Shown here one piece after another: positions 1 to 8,141 of a stretch of DNA of 64,000 bases. A program made the position numbers and the translations under genes. Below the pieces are notes generated by a model. That model was not told the origin of the DNA and did not search any database. It saw nothing but the letters and a program-made list of their open reading frames with translations. Numbering within the stretch: position 1 is the first letter of the stretch; every line of letters begins with the position of its first letter. Source of the stretch: Methylobacterium terricola (GTDB lineage: Bacteria > Pseudomonadota > Alphaproteobacteria > Rhizobiales > Beijerinckiaceae); assembly GCF_006151805.1 (NCBI RefSeq), contig NZ_VDDA01000001.1, positions 499,794 to 563,793 of the forward strand. The letters run 5' to 3'.

Positions 1-1525
1 CGCCGCGCCCGTCCGAGATCGCGTAGGTGAAGCCGGCCGCGCCCGTGTAGTTGGCGGTCGGCGTGAAGGTGATGGTGGAGTTGGTGGTGTTGAGCGCGAC
101 GGTGCCGTTGGTGGCGCCGCTCACACCGGTCACCGTCAGGGTGTCGCCGTTCGGATCGGTGTCGTTGGCCAGCAGCGTCGCGGTCGAGAAGGTGACGGCG
201 GTGTCTCTCGTCACCGCCGGGCCGGTATCGTTGACGGCGGTCGGGGCCTGGTTGGCGGCGGCGGCGCCCGGATTGAAGACGACGTCGACCCAGTAATTGG
301 TGTTCTGGTAGGTGCTGGTCGGGAACAGGCTCGATCCGCCATAGGCGTAGACGCCGTTGCCGGAGGACGGCGCGGTGAGCGGCCCGCTCGTCACCGCACT
401 GGAGAAGCCGTTCGCCGTCGTCGAGTAGTGACCGGTATTGGTGTGGTAGGACGCCGTGTAGGTCGCCCCGGCGGTCAGCGCCACCGGGTTCGAGAAGGTG
501 GCGGTCTGCCAGCCGCTCGCCGTCTCGTTGGTGAAGGTCGCGGTCGCCAGCACCTGGCCGGTGCTCGACCACAGCGTCCCGGTATGGGTGCCGGTATTCT
601 GGCTGCCCTTGTAGAACTTGATCGCGCTCACCGTGCCGGCGCTCGAGGCCTGGAACTTCACCCCGAGCTCGACCGCGGCGCCGTCGCTGGTATTGGCGAC
701 CGCCGGGCTCGCCGAGGACGGGAACAGGCTGACCGGGGCGGTGCCCGGGGCCGAGACGGTGAGGGCCACGCTGGCCGAAGCGGTGCCGCCGCGCCCGTCC
801 GAGATCGCGTAGGTGAAGCCGGCCGGGCCGGTATAGCCGGTGGTCGGCGTGAAGGTGACGGTGGCGTTCTGGACGTTGAGGGAGACGGTGCCGTTGGTGG
901 CACCGCTCACGCTCGTCACCGTCAAGGGATCGCCGTTCGGGTCGGTGTCGTTGGCGAGAAGCATCGAGGTCTGGATGACCGTCGAGGCGTTCTGGGTGAC
1001 CGAAAGGCCGCTGTCGTTGACGGCACTCGGCGCCTGGTTCGCCGTCGTGGCGCCGGGGTTGAACAGCACGTCGACCCAGAAATTGGTGTTGTTGAAGGTG
1101 CTGGTCGGGAACTGGCTCGAGGTGCCGTAGGCGTAGACGCCGTTCTGGCCGCCGGCCGCGCTGAGCGGGCCGCTGGTCACGGTGCCGTCGAAGTAGCCGA
1201 CGTCGCTCGAGTAATGCCCGAGCGTCGAATAGTAGGACGCCGTGTAGGTCGCGCCCGCGGTGATCGGGACCGGGTTCGAGAAGGTCGCGGTCTGCCAGCC
1301 GTCCGAGGTCTCGTTGGTGAAGGTCGTGGTGGCGAGCTTCTGCCCGGTGCTCGACCACAGCGTCCCGACATGGACGCCGCGGTCGAGGGAGCTCTTGTAG
1401 AAGCGGATGCCGCTGATCGTGCCGGCGCTGGAGCTCTGGAACTTGACGCCGAGCTCGACCGGGGTGCTGTCGACGGTGTTGGTGACGGTGGGCTTGGCCG
1501 AGCCCGGGAACAGCGTCAGCGACGG
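1..1525 (-). repeat. 786-bp tandem coding repeat (DUF4082 + cadherin-like module)
   Basis: The sequence at 1-50 is nearly repeated at 787-836, and the stretch around 656-675 recurs at 1442-1461. Both pairs give a period of 786 bp, i.e. 262 codons. Two copies are visible and more may lie beyond the left edge. The copies differ at scattered positions, so this is an established protein-domain duplication and not an assembly artefact. Confidence 0.85.
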
Positions 1526-3880
1526 CGGCGCCGTCACCGTCAGGCTGCGCCCGGCCGAGGGCGCCTCCAGGTTGACGCTGTCGTCGGTCGCCCGGGTGCG
1601 GATCTGGTAGGTCCCGGCAACCTGCGGCGCGAAGGTGTAGCTCCAGGTCTCGTCGCCCGTCGCCGCGCGCCAGGTGACGCCGTTATCGGTCGAGACCTCG
1701 ACGCCCGCGACCACGCCGCCGCCGGCATCCGCCGCGGTGCCGGTGATCGTGACGGGGGTAAAGGCCGCCACGCTGGAGCCCGTGGTCGGCGTGGAGATCG
1801 TCGAGGTCGGCGCGGTGTGGTCGGTCGAGGCGGTGGCGGCCGTCAGGTTCGGGTCGAGGGTCTGGGGCTGCACGCCCATATCGGCGAGCAGGTTGACCAT
1901 CGCCTGCTGGATCCGAGGATCGGTCGGCGTCTCCTCGTTGTCGTGGTTGGCCGACAGGCCCCAGGACCAGTAGACGGTGCCGGCGCCGAAGACGAGGGCG
2001 CCGCTCGGGGCGCGGTAGAGGGTCAGGCTGTGGGTCGCCGTGCCCTTGCCGGTGGTGTTGCCGTAATCCTGGAGGTAGGTCGTCTCGTCCAACGTGGTCG
2101 AGGACAGCCGCACCAGCCCGGCCGGGGCCGAGGCGTTGTCGGGCGCCTCGTCCCACTCGTAGCCGAGATAGTTCTTGTTGAGCGAGGCGGTCTGGCCCGG
2201 CTGGAGATTGGCGACGCTGGTGTTGCGCCAGAAGCGCTGGTCGGCATCGGCGTACGGCACCGTGATCGTGTCGAGCACGTAGGCATCGACCTGGAACATC
2301 GTGCCGGTGAGGGCATTCTCGGGATCGTTGTTGCCCACCGTGCCGGAGGGCCCGCGGGGATCGCGGAACGTGCCGGTCCACTGGTTGGTCGGGTCGAGGT
2401 TCTGGGTCGCGCCCCAGGTCTCCTTGTACGACACCAGCGTCCGGTACGGCGTGGCGTCGCTGCTCATGCTGTTGGAAAACCGCGTGCGCCAGTAGACCTC
2501 ATTGCCGCTCCAGAACGCCATGTTGACGCCGGCGTCGCGGGCCGCCTCGACGTTGTCGCGCTGCGCGCCCGACCAATACTCGTCGTGGCCGACATCCAGG
2601 TACATCTTGTGGTTCTTGAGCAAGCTGCCGTAGCGGTCGGCATCGACGCCCGACATGTACGACACGTCGTAGCCGTTCTGCTCCAGCCACATGATCGCCG
2701 GGAACTCGGCGCCGTAGATGTAGTCCTGGGGACCGGCCGCGAGGCCGCCGCCCCGGGTGGTGATCGGCCGGTTGTAGCTCACCGCGTAGGCGCGCCCGGC
2801 GCCCTGGCCGGTGGCCGGGCCGTTGCCACCGTAGAAGTTGGCCCCGCCCCAGGGATTGTAGGCCTGCCAGGTCTGGTCGGAGGTCTGGAAGATGATGTCG
2901 CTGTGGCTCGAATCGTCCCGGACGATGAATGGGATCTCGTTCTCGCCCGCCGTGCCGTCCTGGCGCGTCAGCTTGGCGATGTAGACGCCCGAGACCGCGT
3001 CCGCCGGCACGCTCCACGACGCCGAGACCGACCAGTTGCCGGCATCGACCATCCCGGTCGCGGCGTCGCGCAACGGATTCGGCTGGTTCTGCACCCCGGT
3101 ATGCTGGATCGTGTCGATCTTGCGCGCACCGAGGCCGCCGTAATAGCCGAGCCGGTAGATGTCGATCCGGTAGTTGTTCGAATCCGTGTTGATCTTGAAG
3201 CTGACGGTCTTGCCGACATTCGTGCTGATGTCGGTGGCGAAGCCCTCGATGTTGTCGTCGCCGGCGCCGTCGATGCCCCACTCGCTGACCGGGTTGCCGA
3301 TCTTCTGGTTCTCGAGGACGATCTTGTTGCTGGTCGAGGCGGTGGCGGTGCCGGAGGCCGTCAGCGAGTTGGCGGTCGGGGAATTGGCGGACCCCGCATT
3401 CGCGGGCTTGGAGGTCGCCACGGCAGAGGTGATCGGGCCGCTCAACCGGGGGATCTGGGTCTTGGACGGCCCGGCCGCCGCCGTCTCCGCTCCGCCGGGC
3501 AGGGTCGTGACGGCGCCCATCGGCGCGCCGCTGCCGTAGCCGGGCAGCTGCCCGTTCGAGGACAGGATATTGCTCGCCCCCAGTTCGAGGATCCGGGACG
3601 GGCAGTTCACGTAGCCGCAGGTGCCGCAGCAGAACGCGACATTCGCCGCCGCCGCCGCCGAGCCCGGGGCCACCGCGAGATCCTTCAGGGTCGGGGCCGG
3701 CGCGGCCGTATCGGGCGTGCCGCTCGAACCGGCCGGTGCCGCGACCAGGGCCGCGACCTTGCTGCCCGCACCCGCCTCGTCCGCCGACGCACCCGCGCCG
3801 GTCCCCGAGGACGATGCATTGCCGCCGGTCTGAACGGGATTGAGCACCGGATCGACGGTCATCTCATCCGAATAGAGCAT
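1..3880 (-). CDS. Giant secreted/surface protein: DMFase-like domain plus Ig and two DUF4082-cadherin modules (3' end outside window)
   Basis: The minus-strand frame is open from ATG at 3880 to the left edge, at least 1293 residues, with no stop in the window. Residues 1-185 are low-complexity with a Cys cluster (FCCGTCGYVNC). Residues about 190-650 resemble the C-terminal domain of the N,N-dimethylformamidase large subunit family (TSDQTWQAYNPWGG, VGHDEYWS, FWSGNEVYWR). An Ig-like domain follows (about 680-775). Then come two copies of a module made of DUF4082 (VELGVKFQ...GTLWSSTGQ) and a cadherin/VCBS-like domain (NDTDPNGD...GFTYAISDGRG). The copies repeat with an exact 786-bp (262-codon) period. 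No N-terminal signal peptide is visible, which suits type I export, and a type I exporter is encoded divergently at 6207-9448. Enzymatic activity is not shown; the DMFase-like fold is common in large exported proteins of unknown role. Confidence 0.88.
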   Translation of the reverse strand, partial: MLYSDEMTVDPVLNPVQTGGNASSSGTGAGASADEAGAGSKVAALVAAPAGSSGTPDTAAPAPTLKDLAVAPGSAAAAANVAFCCGTCGYVNCPSRILELGASNILSSNGQLPGYGSGAPMGAVTTLPGGAETAAAGPSKTQIPRLSGPITSAVATSKPANAGSANSPTANSLTASGTATASTSNKIVLENQKIGNPVSEWGIDGAGDDNIEGFATDISTNVGKTVSFKINTDSNNYRIDIYRLGYYGGLGARKIDTIQHTGVQNQPNPLRDAATGMVDAGNWSVSASWSVPADAVSGVYIAKLTRQDGTAGENEIPFIVRDDSSHSDIIFQTSDQTWQAYNPWGGANFYGGNGPATGQGAGRAYAVSYNRPITTRGGGLAAGPQDYIYGAEFPAIMWLEQNGYDVSYMSGVDADRYGSLLKNHKMYLDVGHDEYWSGAQRDNVEAARDAGVNMAFWSGNEVYWRTRFSNSMSSDATPYRTLVSYKETWGATQNLDPTNQWTGTFRDPRGPSGTVGNNDPENALTGTMFQVDAYVLDTITVPYADADQRFWRNTSVANLQPGQTASLNKNYLGYEWDEAPDNASAPAGLVRLSSTTLDETTYLQDYGNTTGKGTATHSLTLYRAPSGALVFGAGTVYWSWGLSANHDNEETPTDPRIQQAMVNLLADMGVQPQTLDPNLTAATASTDHTAPTSTISTPTTGSSVAAFTPVTITGTAADAGGGVVAGVEVSTDNGVTWRAATGDETWSYTFAPQVAGTYQIRTRATDDSVNLEAPSAGRSLTVTAPPSLTLFPGSAKPTVTNTVDSTPVELGVKFQSSSAGTISGIRFYKSSLDRGVHVGTLWSSTGQKLATTTFTNETSDGWQTATFSNPVPITAGATYTASYYSTLGHYSSDVGYFDGTVTSGPLSAAGGQNGVYAYGTSSQFPTSTFNNTNFWVDVLFNPGATTANQAPSAVNDSGLSVTQNASTVIQTSMLLANDTDPNGDPLTVTSVSGATNGTVSLNVQNATVTFTPTTGYTGPAGFTYAISDGRGGTASASVALTVSAPGTAPVSLFPSSASPAVANTSDGAAVELGVKFQASSAGTVSAIKFYKGSQNTGTHTGTLWSSTGQVLATATFTNETASGWQTATFSNPVALTAGATYTASYHTNTGHYSTTANGFSSAVTSGPLTAPSSGNGVYAYGGSSLFPTSTYQNTNYWVDVVFNPGAAAANQAPTAVNDTGPAVTRDTAVTFSTATLLANDTDPNGDTLTVTGVSGATNGTVALNTTNSTITFTPTANYTGAAGFTYAISDGRG

Positions 3881-3961
3881 GGCATCTGCTTTCGACAGGA
3901 AGGATTCGCGGTGAGCGGCACTGTCACATTGGAAGCTGAATTCTGAAAGGAGCCTTAGGCC

Positions 3962-4009
3962 GGCTGCGTACGCAGCCTTTCGGTGGAGGCGAAAACTGTC
4001 GCCTACACC
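3962..4009. promoter_or_regulatory. Palindrome plus adjacent hairpin upstream of the giant protein gene
   Basis: GGCTGCGTACGCAGCC at 3962-3977 is a perfect 16-bp palindrome. Immediately beside it, GGTGGAGGCG (3982-3991) and CGCCTACACC (4000-4009) form a 10-bp stem with one mismatch. They lie 80-130 bp upstream of the ATG at 3880. They could be an operator pair or a 5'-leader structure; no regulator can be named. Confidence 0.4.
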
Positions 4010-4565
4010 TTTCGGCGGTGTTTCATGATTGATCGAGTCGAGCGTTGAGTCGGCGACAGACCGGAGCGCCGCCGAGGCCTGCGCCGCATCGTCGAAAGCG
4101 GTCGTCACAAGTCGTACTAGGTCGAGGATCCGGCGTGAGCGTCGCAGCGCCAGTCGCTCCCGCCGCACCGATTGCCGGGTGTCGGGCGCTCGTCTGGGGC
4201 CTGAGGCCGCGCCCTGTAATCGTTCGGCGGCTCGCGCGAGCGCAAGGCTCGCCCAACTCACTCGCGTCCGGCCGCCGTCCCATTCTGGGACGATCATTCA
4301 TCTTGCGGACGGCGCCTGCATCGAGCTGTGCGACAGCTCTCAGGATCGATGCGCTCGCCATCAATACGGCCGCGTTGCTGCAATGCATCGAAGACGCGAG
4401 AGTTGTCGTCGCCGATCTCTTGCCATCGCGACAGCCGGGGCTCGCACGCGCTCGCTCTCCTTCGCCGAATCTTGCACAGAAGAGCCGGCGAATCGCTGCC
4501 CGGTTGCTGCATGTCGGCGAATTATTTGGTACAATATCCGTAAGTCTGCAATCCTTAACACAGGC

Positions 4566-4593
4566 TTGACGGTGCAATATTGCTGCTTATTGT
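4566..4593 (+). promoter_or_regulatory. Candidate sigma70-type promoter for the CBM protein gene
   Basis: TTGACG at 4566-4571 is followed by a 16-bp spacer and TATTGT at 4588-4593, inside the AT-richest part of the intergenic region. It lies about 110 bp before the ATG at 4707. This is a match to general consensus only. Confidence 0.4.
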
Positions 4594-4706
4594 CTGTCTC
4601 GCGGATCGGATCAGGCCCAGGGCGGGCCGTGATCTTGTCGTGATGCCGCCTTCATGCCGCCGCGTCCTGCGGTCCGGCTGCCTTTTCACAGAACCGGAAA
4701 TGATAC

Positions 4707-6056
4707 ATGGCTTATGAAACGGTCGCGCAACCCTTTGCGCCGAGCAGCATCTGGAACACCCCGATCGGGTCGAACGCCCAGTTCCAGGCCGCTTCCGGAG
4801 CCCAGACCGCGTCCATTCAGCATCAGGCCGGCGTGAACACCTGGATCGGCCAGGACGCCATTCCGATCTTCCAGGCCAAATCGACCGACCCGATGGCGAC
4901 CTGGACCTACGAGAGCCGGGCGACCAACTCCGACTGGACCTTCGGCAACACCTCGTCGATGAACGGCTCGTTCCAGATGCGGACGCCGGCCGACGTGCAG
5001 TTCAAGACCGGCGACGGCTGGGCGATCATCGTCTCCGAGGACGGCCAGCACTACATCGAGACCTGGCTCGGCGGGAAGACCGGCACCAACAGCTACCACG
5101 CCTCCTACGTCGCCGAGAACACCGTGACGGGCGACGGCATCGCCAACGTGCCGGGCGCGCATGAGGGCATCCGCGCCGCCGGCATGTCGCTGATGGGCGG
5201 CCTGGTGCAGAAGTCGGACCTCGACTCGCTCGAGATCGACCACGCGGTCGCGATGGCGATCTCGACGACGCAGGCCGGCTCCGCCAAGTCCCCGTATGTC
5301 TGGCCGGCGACCACCGCCGACGGCTTCAGCGGCAGCTATTCCGGCTCGATCCCGATGGGCTCGCTGTTCGCGATCCCGAAGGACGTCGACCTGACCAAGA
5401 TCGGCATCGCCACGCCCGAGGGCATGGCGCTGGCCAAGGCCTACCAGAACTACGGCGGCTACGTCACCGACACCTCCGGCCCGAACACCCTGCAGCTCGC
5501 CTATCTCGAGCAGGGCGTGAAGCAGAGCCAGGTCGACAACCTGTTCAAGGATATGGGCGCCATCCGCGCGCATCTCGAACTGGTGACGAACAACACCGCC
5601 GCGACCCCGGCCGGCGGCGGCGACCACGCGGTGCCGAGCACACCCGTCACCACGCCGCCGGTGACGACCACCCCGTCCACCGGCGGCACGGCGCAGCCGA
5701 GCGTCAGCCTCGGCAGCGGCTCCGACCAGCTGCTCCTGAAGATCAGCCAGGACGCCCTCTGGGGCGACGCCAAGTACACGATCTCGGTCGACGGCAAGCA
5801 GATCGGCGGCGTCCAGACCGCGCATGCCGCCCACGGCTCCGGGTCGGACCTGATCTCGGTGCGTGGCGACTGGGGCCAGGGCGACCACGACGTGGCGGTC
5901 AACTTCCTCAACGACGTCTGGGGCGGCGCCGGCCGCGGCGACCGCAACCTCTACGTCGACAGCGCCACCTATCACGGCCAGGACGTCTCGGGCGCCCATC
6001 TCAGCCTGCAGAGCAACGGCGCCCAGCACTTCACCTTCCACGACTACCTCGTCTGA
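4707..6056 (+). CDS. Secreted protein with C-terminal CBM60-like carbohydrate-binding domain; probable type I secretion substrate
   Basis: 449 residues. The N-terminal ~300 residues form a globular domain I do not recognise (FAPSSIWNTPIG, AHEGIRAAGMSLMGG, GSLFAIPKDVDL). A Thr/Pro/Gly linker follows at about 302-330. Then comes a domain (about 330-445) resembling the Ca-dependent xylan-binding CBM60 family (LLLKISQDALWGDAKYTISV, GDWGQGDHDVAVNFLNDVWG). There is no N-terminal signal peptide, and the extreme C-terminus ends FHDYLV, an acidic residue followed by hydrophobics as in many type I secretion substrates. The exporter genes follow directly. Likely job: an exported polysaccharide-binding or polysaccharide-acting protein. 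The catalytic role of the N-terminal domain is unknown. Confidence 0.85.
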   Translation: MAYETVAQPFAPSSIWNTPIGSNAQFQAASGAQTASIQHQAGVNTWIGQDAIPIFQAKSTDPMATWTYESRATNSDWTFGNTSSMNGSFQMRTPADVQFKTGDGWAIIVSEDGQHYIETWLGGKTGTNSYHASYVAENTVTGDGIANVPGAHEGIRAAGMSLMGGLVQKSDLDSLEIDHAVAMAISTTQAGSAKSPYVWPATTADGFSGSYSGSIPMGSLFAIPKDVDLTKIGIATPEGMALAKAYQNYGGYVTDTSGPNTLQLAYLEQGVKQSQVDNLFKDMGAIRAHLELVTNNTAATPAGGGDHAVPSTPVTTPPVTTTPSTGGTAQPSVSLGSGSDQLLLKISQDALWGDAKYTISVDGKQIGGVQTAHAAHGSGSDLISVRGDWGQGDHDVAVNFLNDVWGGAGRGDRNLYVDSATYHGQDVSGAHLSLQSNGAQHFTFHDYLV

Positions 6057-6066
6057 GGCGCGCGAC

Positions 6067-6104
6067 GCTCCCGCCCGCCGGTCCCCGTACCGGCGGGCGG
6101 GAGC
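6067..6104 (+). terminator. Perfect 15-bp stem hairpin between secreted protein and exporter genes
   Basis: The arms 6067-6081 and 6090-6104 are perfectly complementary (GCTCCCGCCCGCCGG and its reverse complement) around an 8-nt loop, 10 bases after the stop at 6054-6056. A pyrimidine-rich stretch follows, without a true T-tract. It probably acts as a partial terminator or 3'-stabilising hairpin, giving more substrate mRNA than exporter mRNA. Confidence 0.65.
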
Positions 6105-6206
6105 CCTGCGCGTCCTCTCCTCCACCTCCACGACGCGCCGCCGCCGCCGGCCCGGGTTCGTTCCGGCCGGCGGTCGCCGCGCGCCGCCCGACGGAGCCCG
6201 AACCCC

Positions 6207-8141
6207 GTGACATCCCTCGATCGCCCGCTCTCGCGTGCCGGGCACGTCCGCGCCGTCATCCGTACGGCCCTGCGCCCCGTCCTCGGCCGGTCGCGCGCCG
6301 CTTCCGCCCCCGCCGCCGAGCCCTCCCCCGGCGAGGGCTTGCGTCACGACGCGCTCACCGCCTTCGGCCTCGCCCCGTCCCGGGCTGCCTCGGCCCCGCC
6401 GATCGTGGCGGCCCTGGCGCAGCTGCGCCACGTGGTGCTGGGCGTCGCGGTGCTCAGCGGCGCCGTGAACCTGCTGGCGCTCGCCGGCTCGTTCTACATG
6501 CTCGAAGTCTACGACCGGGTGATCCCGAGCCGCAGCGTGCCGACCCTGGTGGGCCTCAGCCTGATCGTGCTGGTGCTCTATCTCGGCCAGGGCTACTTCG
6601 ACCTGATCCGCTCGCGCCTGCTGCTGCGGGGGGGCAAAGCCTTCGACGAGGCCTTGAGCCGGCGGGTGTTCCGCGCCGTCGTCACCCTGCCGCTGCGCGG
6701 GCGGCCCGAGGCGGACGGCCTGCGGCCGATGCGCGACCTCGACCAGATCCGCGGCGCGCTTGCCGGCGGGGGACCCGGCGCGCTGTTCGACCTGCCGTGG
6801 ATCCCGGTCTATCTCGCCCTGCTCTTCGCCTTCCACGTCTGGATCGGGCTCACCGCGCTCCTCGGCGCCCTGGCGTTGATCGGGCTGACGGTGCTGGCCG
6901 AGATCCTGACCCGCCACCACGCCCGGGACGCCCGCGAGGCGGGGGCCGCCCGCGGCTTCGTCGCCGAGGCGAGCCGGCGCAACGCCGAGACCGTGCGGGC
7001 GATGGGCATGGAGCCCGACCTCGCCGGCATCTGGACCCGGGCGAGCGCCGCCTCGCAGGCCACCCAGGAGCGCACCGCCGAGATCACCGGGGCGATCCAC
7101 AACGCCTCGAAGGTGCTGCGGGTGGTGCTGCAATCGGCGGTGCTCGGCGTCGGCGCCTTCCTGGTGATCCGCCAGGAGGCGACCGCCGGCGTCATCATCG
7201 CCGGCTCGATCCTGAGCGCCCGGGCGCTGGCGCCGATCGACCAGGCGATCGGCTACTGGAAGACCTTCGCCGCGGCCCGCGAGTGCTGGCGCCATCTCGG
7301 CGCGGCGCTCGCCGCCGCCGGCGACGAGCCGGAGGGCCTGGCCCTGCCGGCCCCGCGCGACGGGCTCACCGTCGAGCAGGCGAGCGTCGGCCCGCCCGGG
7401 AGCCAGCGCCTCACCGCCCTCGACGTCGGCCTGACGCTGAAGGCGGGGCAGGGGCTCGGCATCGTCGGCCACAGCGCGTCCGGCAAGTCGTCCCTCGCCC
7501 GGCTGCTGGTCGGGATCTGGCTGCCGGCGCGGGGCGCGGTGCGCCTCGACGGCGCCCGCCTCGACCAGTGGCGTCCGCAGGATCTCGGGCGGCATGTCGG
7601 CTACCTGCCGCAGGAGGTCGAGCTGTTTCCCGGCACGGTGGCGGCCAACATCGCCCGCTTCCGGCCCGAGGCGGAGGCCGAGGGGATCATCGCGGCGGCC
7701 AAGGCCGCCCGGGTCCACGACCTGATCCTGGCCCTGCCCGAGGGCTACCAGACGCAGATCGGCGAGCGCGGCGCGCTGCTCTCGGCCGGCCAGCGCCAGC
7801 GCCTGGCGCTCGCCCGCGCGCTTTATGGCGATCCCTTCCTGGTTGTGCTCGACGAGCCGAACTCCAACCTCGATCAGGAGGGCGAGGCGGCGCTGACCGA
7901 GGCGATCGCCGGGGTGCGGGCACGCGGCGGCATCGTCGTGGTGGTCGCCCACCGGCCGAGCGCGCTGGCAGCGCTCGATCAGGTGATGGTGATGGCCCAG
8001 GGCCGCGTTCAGGCCCTCGGCCCGCGCGACGAGATCCTGCCCACCCTCAACCGGCCCCGGGCGATGCCGGGGATGCAGGCCGGCTCGGCGCGCTTTGCGC
8101 CCGGCTTCGCCCTCAAGGTCGCCCAGGGAGGGCGCGCGTGA
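6207..8141 (+). CDS. Type I secretion system permease/ATPase (PrtD/PrsD family)
   Basis: 644 residues from a GTG start; no better upstream or nearby start is seen. It is the inner-membrane ABC component of a type I secretion system, with an exporter membrane domain at about 60-340 (LALAGSFYMLEVYDRVIPSR is typical of PrtD/PrsD proteins) and a nucleotide-binding domain. Walker A is GHSASGKSS near residue 421, the signature is LSAGQRQR near 525, Walker B is VVLDEPNSNLD near 546, and the H-loop is VVVAHRPSAL. No N-terminal C39 peptidase domain is present, so substrates should keep their C-terminal signal. The next gene, the fusion protein, overlaps its stop. No TolC-like outer-membrane gene is in the window. 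Confidence 0.93.
   Translation: MTSLDRPLSRAGHVRAVIRTALRPVLGRSRAASAPAAEPSPGEGLRHDALTAFGLAPSRAASAPPIVAALAQLRHVVLGVAVLSGAVNLLALAGSFYMLEVYDRVIPSRSVPTLVGLSLIVLVLYLGQGYFDLIRSRLLLRGGKAFDEALSRRVFRAVVTLPLRGRPEADGLRPMRDLDQIRGALAGGGPGALFDLPWIPVYLALLFAFHVWIGLTALLGALALIGLTVLAEILTRHHARDAREAGAARGFVAEASRRNAETVRAMGMEPDLAGIWTRASAASQATQERTAEITGAIHNASKVLRVVLQSAVLGVGAFLVIRQEATAGVIIAGSILSARALAPIDQAIGYWKTFAAARECWRHLGAALAAAGDEPEGLALPAPRDGLTVEQASVGPPGSQRLTALDVGLTLKAGQGLGIVGHSASGKSSLARLLVGIWLPARGAVRLDGARLDQWRPQDLGRHVGYLPQEVELFPGTVAANIARFRPEAEAEGIIAAAKAARVHDLILALPEGYQTQIGERGALLSAGQRQRLALARALYGDPFLVVLDEPNSNLDQEGEAALTEAIAGVRARGGIVVVVAHRPSALAALDQVMVMAQGRVQALGPRDEILPTLNRPRAMPGMQAGSARFAPGFALKVAQGGRA

Larger units (their letters stand above)
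3881..4706. other. Long divergent intergenic region between two exported-protein genes
   Basis: This is 826 bp with no convincing gene. Open frames exist on both strands but are Arg/Cys/Ser-rich and show no domain. The half nearest the minus-strand gene contains a perfect palindrome and a hairpin (3962-4009). The half nearest the plus-strand gene has an AT-richer patch (about 4515-4600) with a plausible promoter. It is probably the control region of the secretion island. Confidence 0.6.

Noticed and set aside
428..3946. Very long plus-strand open frame (about 1170 codons)
   Set aside because: Antisense to the giant protein; Arg/Gly/Asp-rich low-complexity translation typical of GC-skew shadows, while the minus frame shows real domains.
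4023..4643. Overlapping open frames of 170-200 codons on both strands between the two exported-protein genes
   Set aside because: Arg/Cys/Ser-rich, no domain, no ribosome site, competing frames on both strands.
4686..7952. Long minus-strand open frame opposite the CBM protein and exporter
   Set aside because: Antisense shadow; the plus strand carries clear CBM and ABC motifs.
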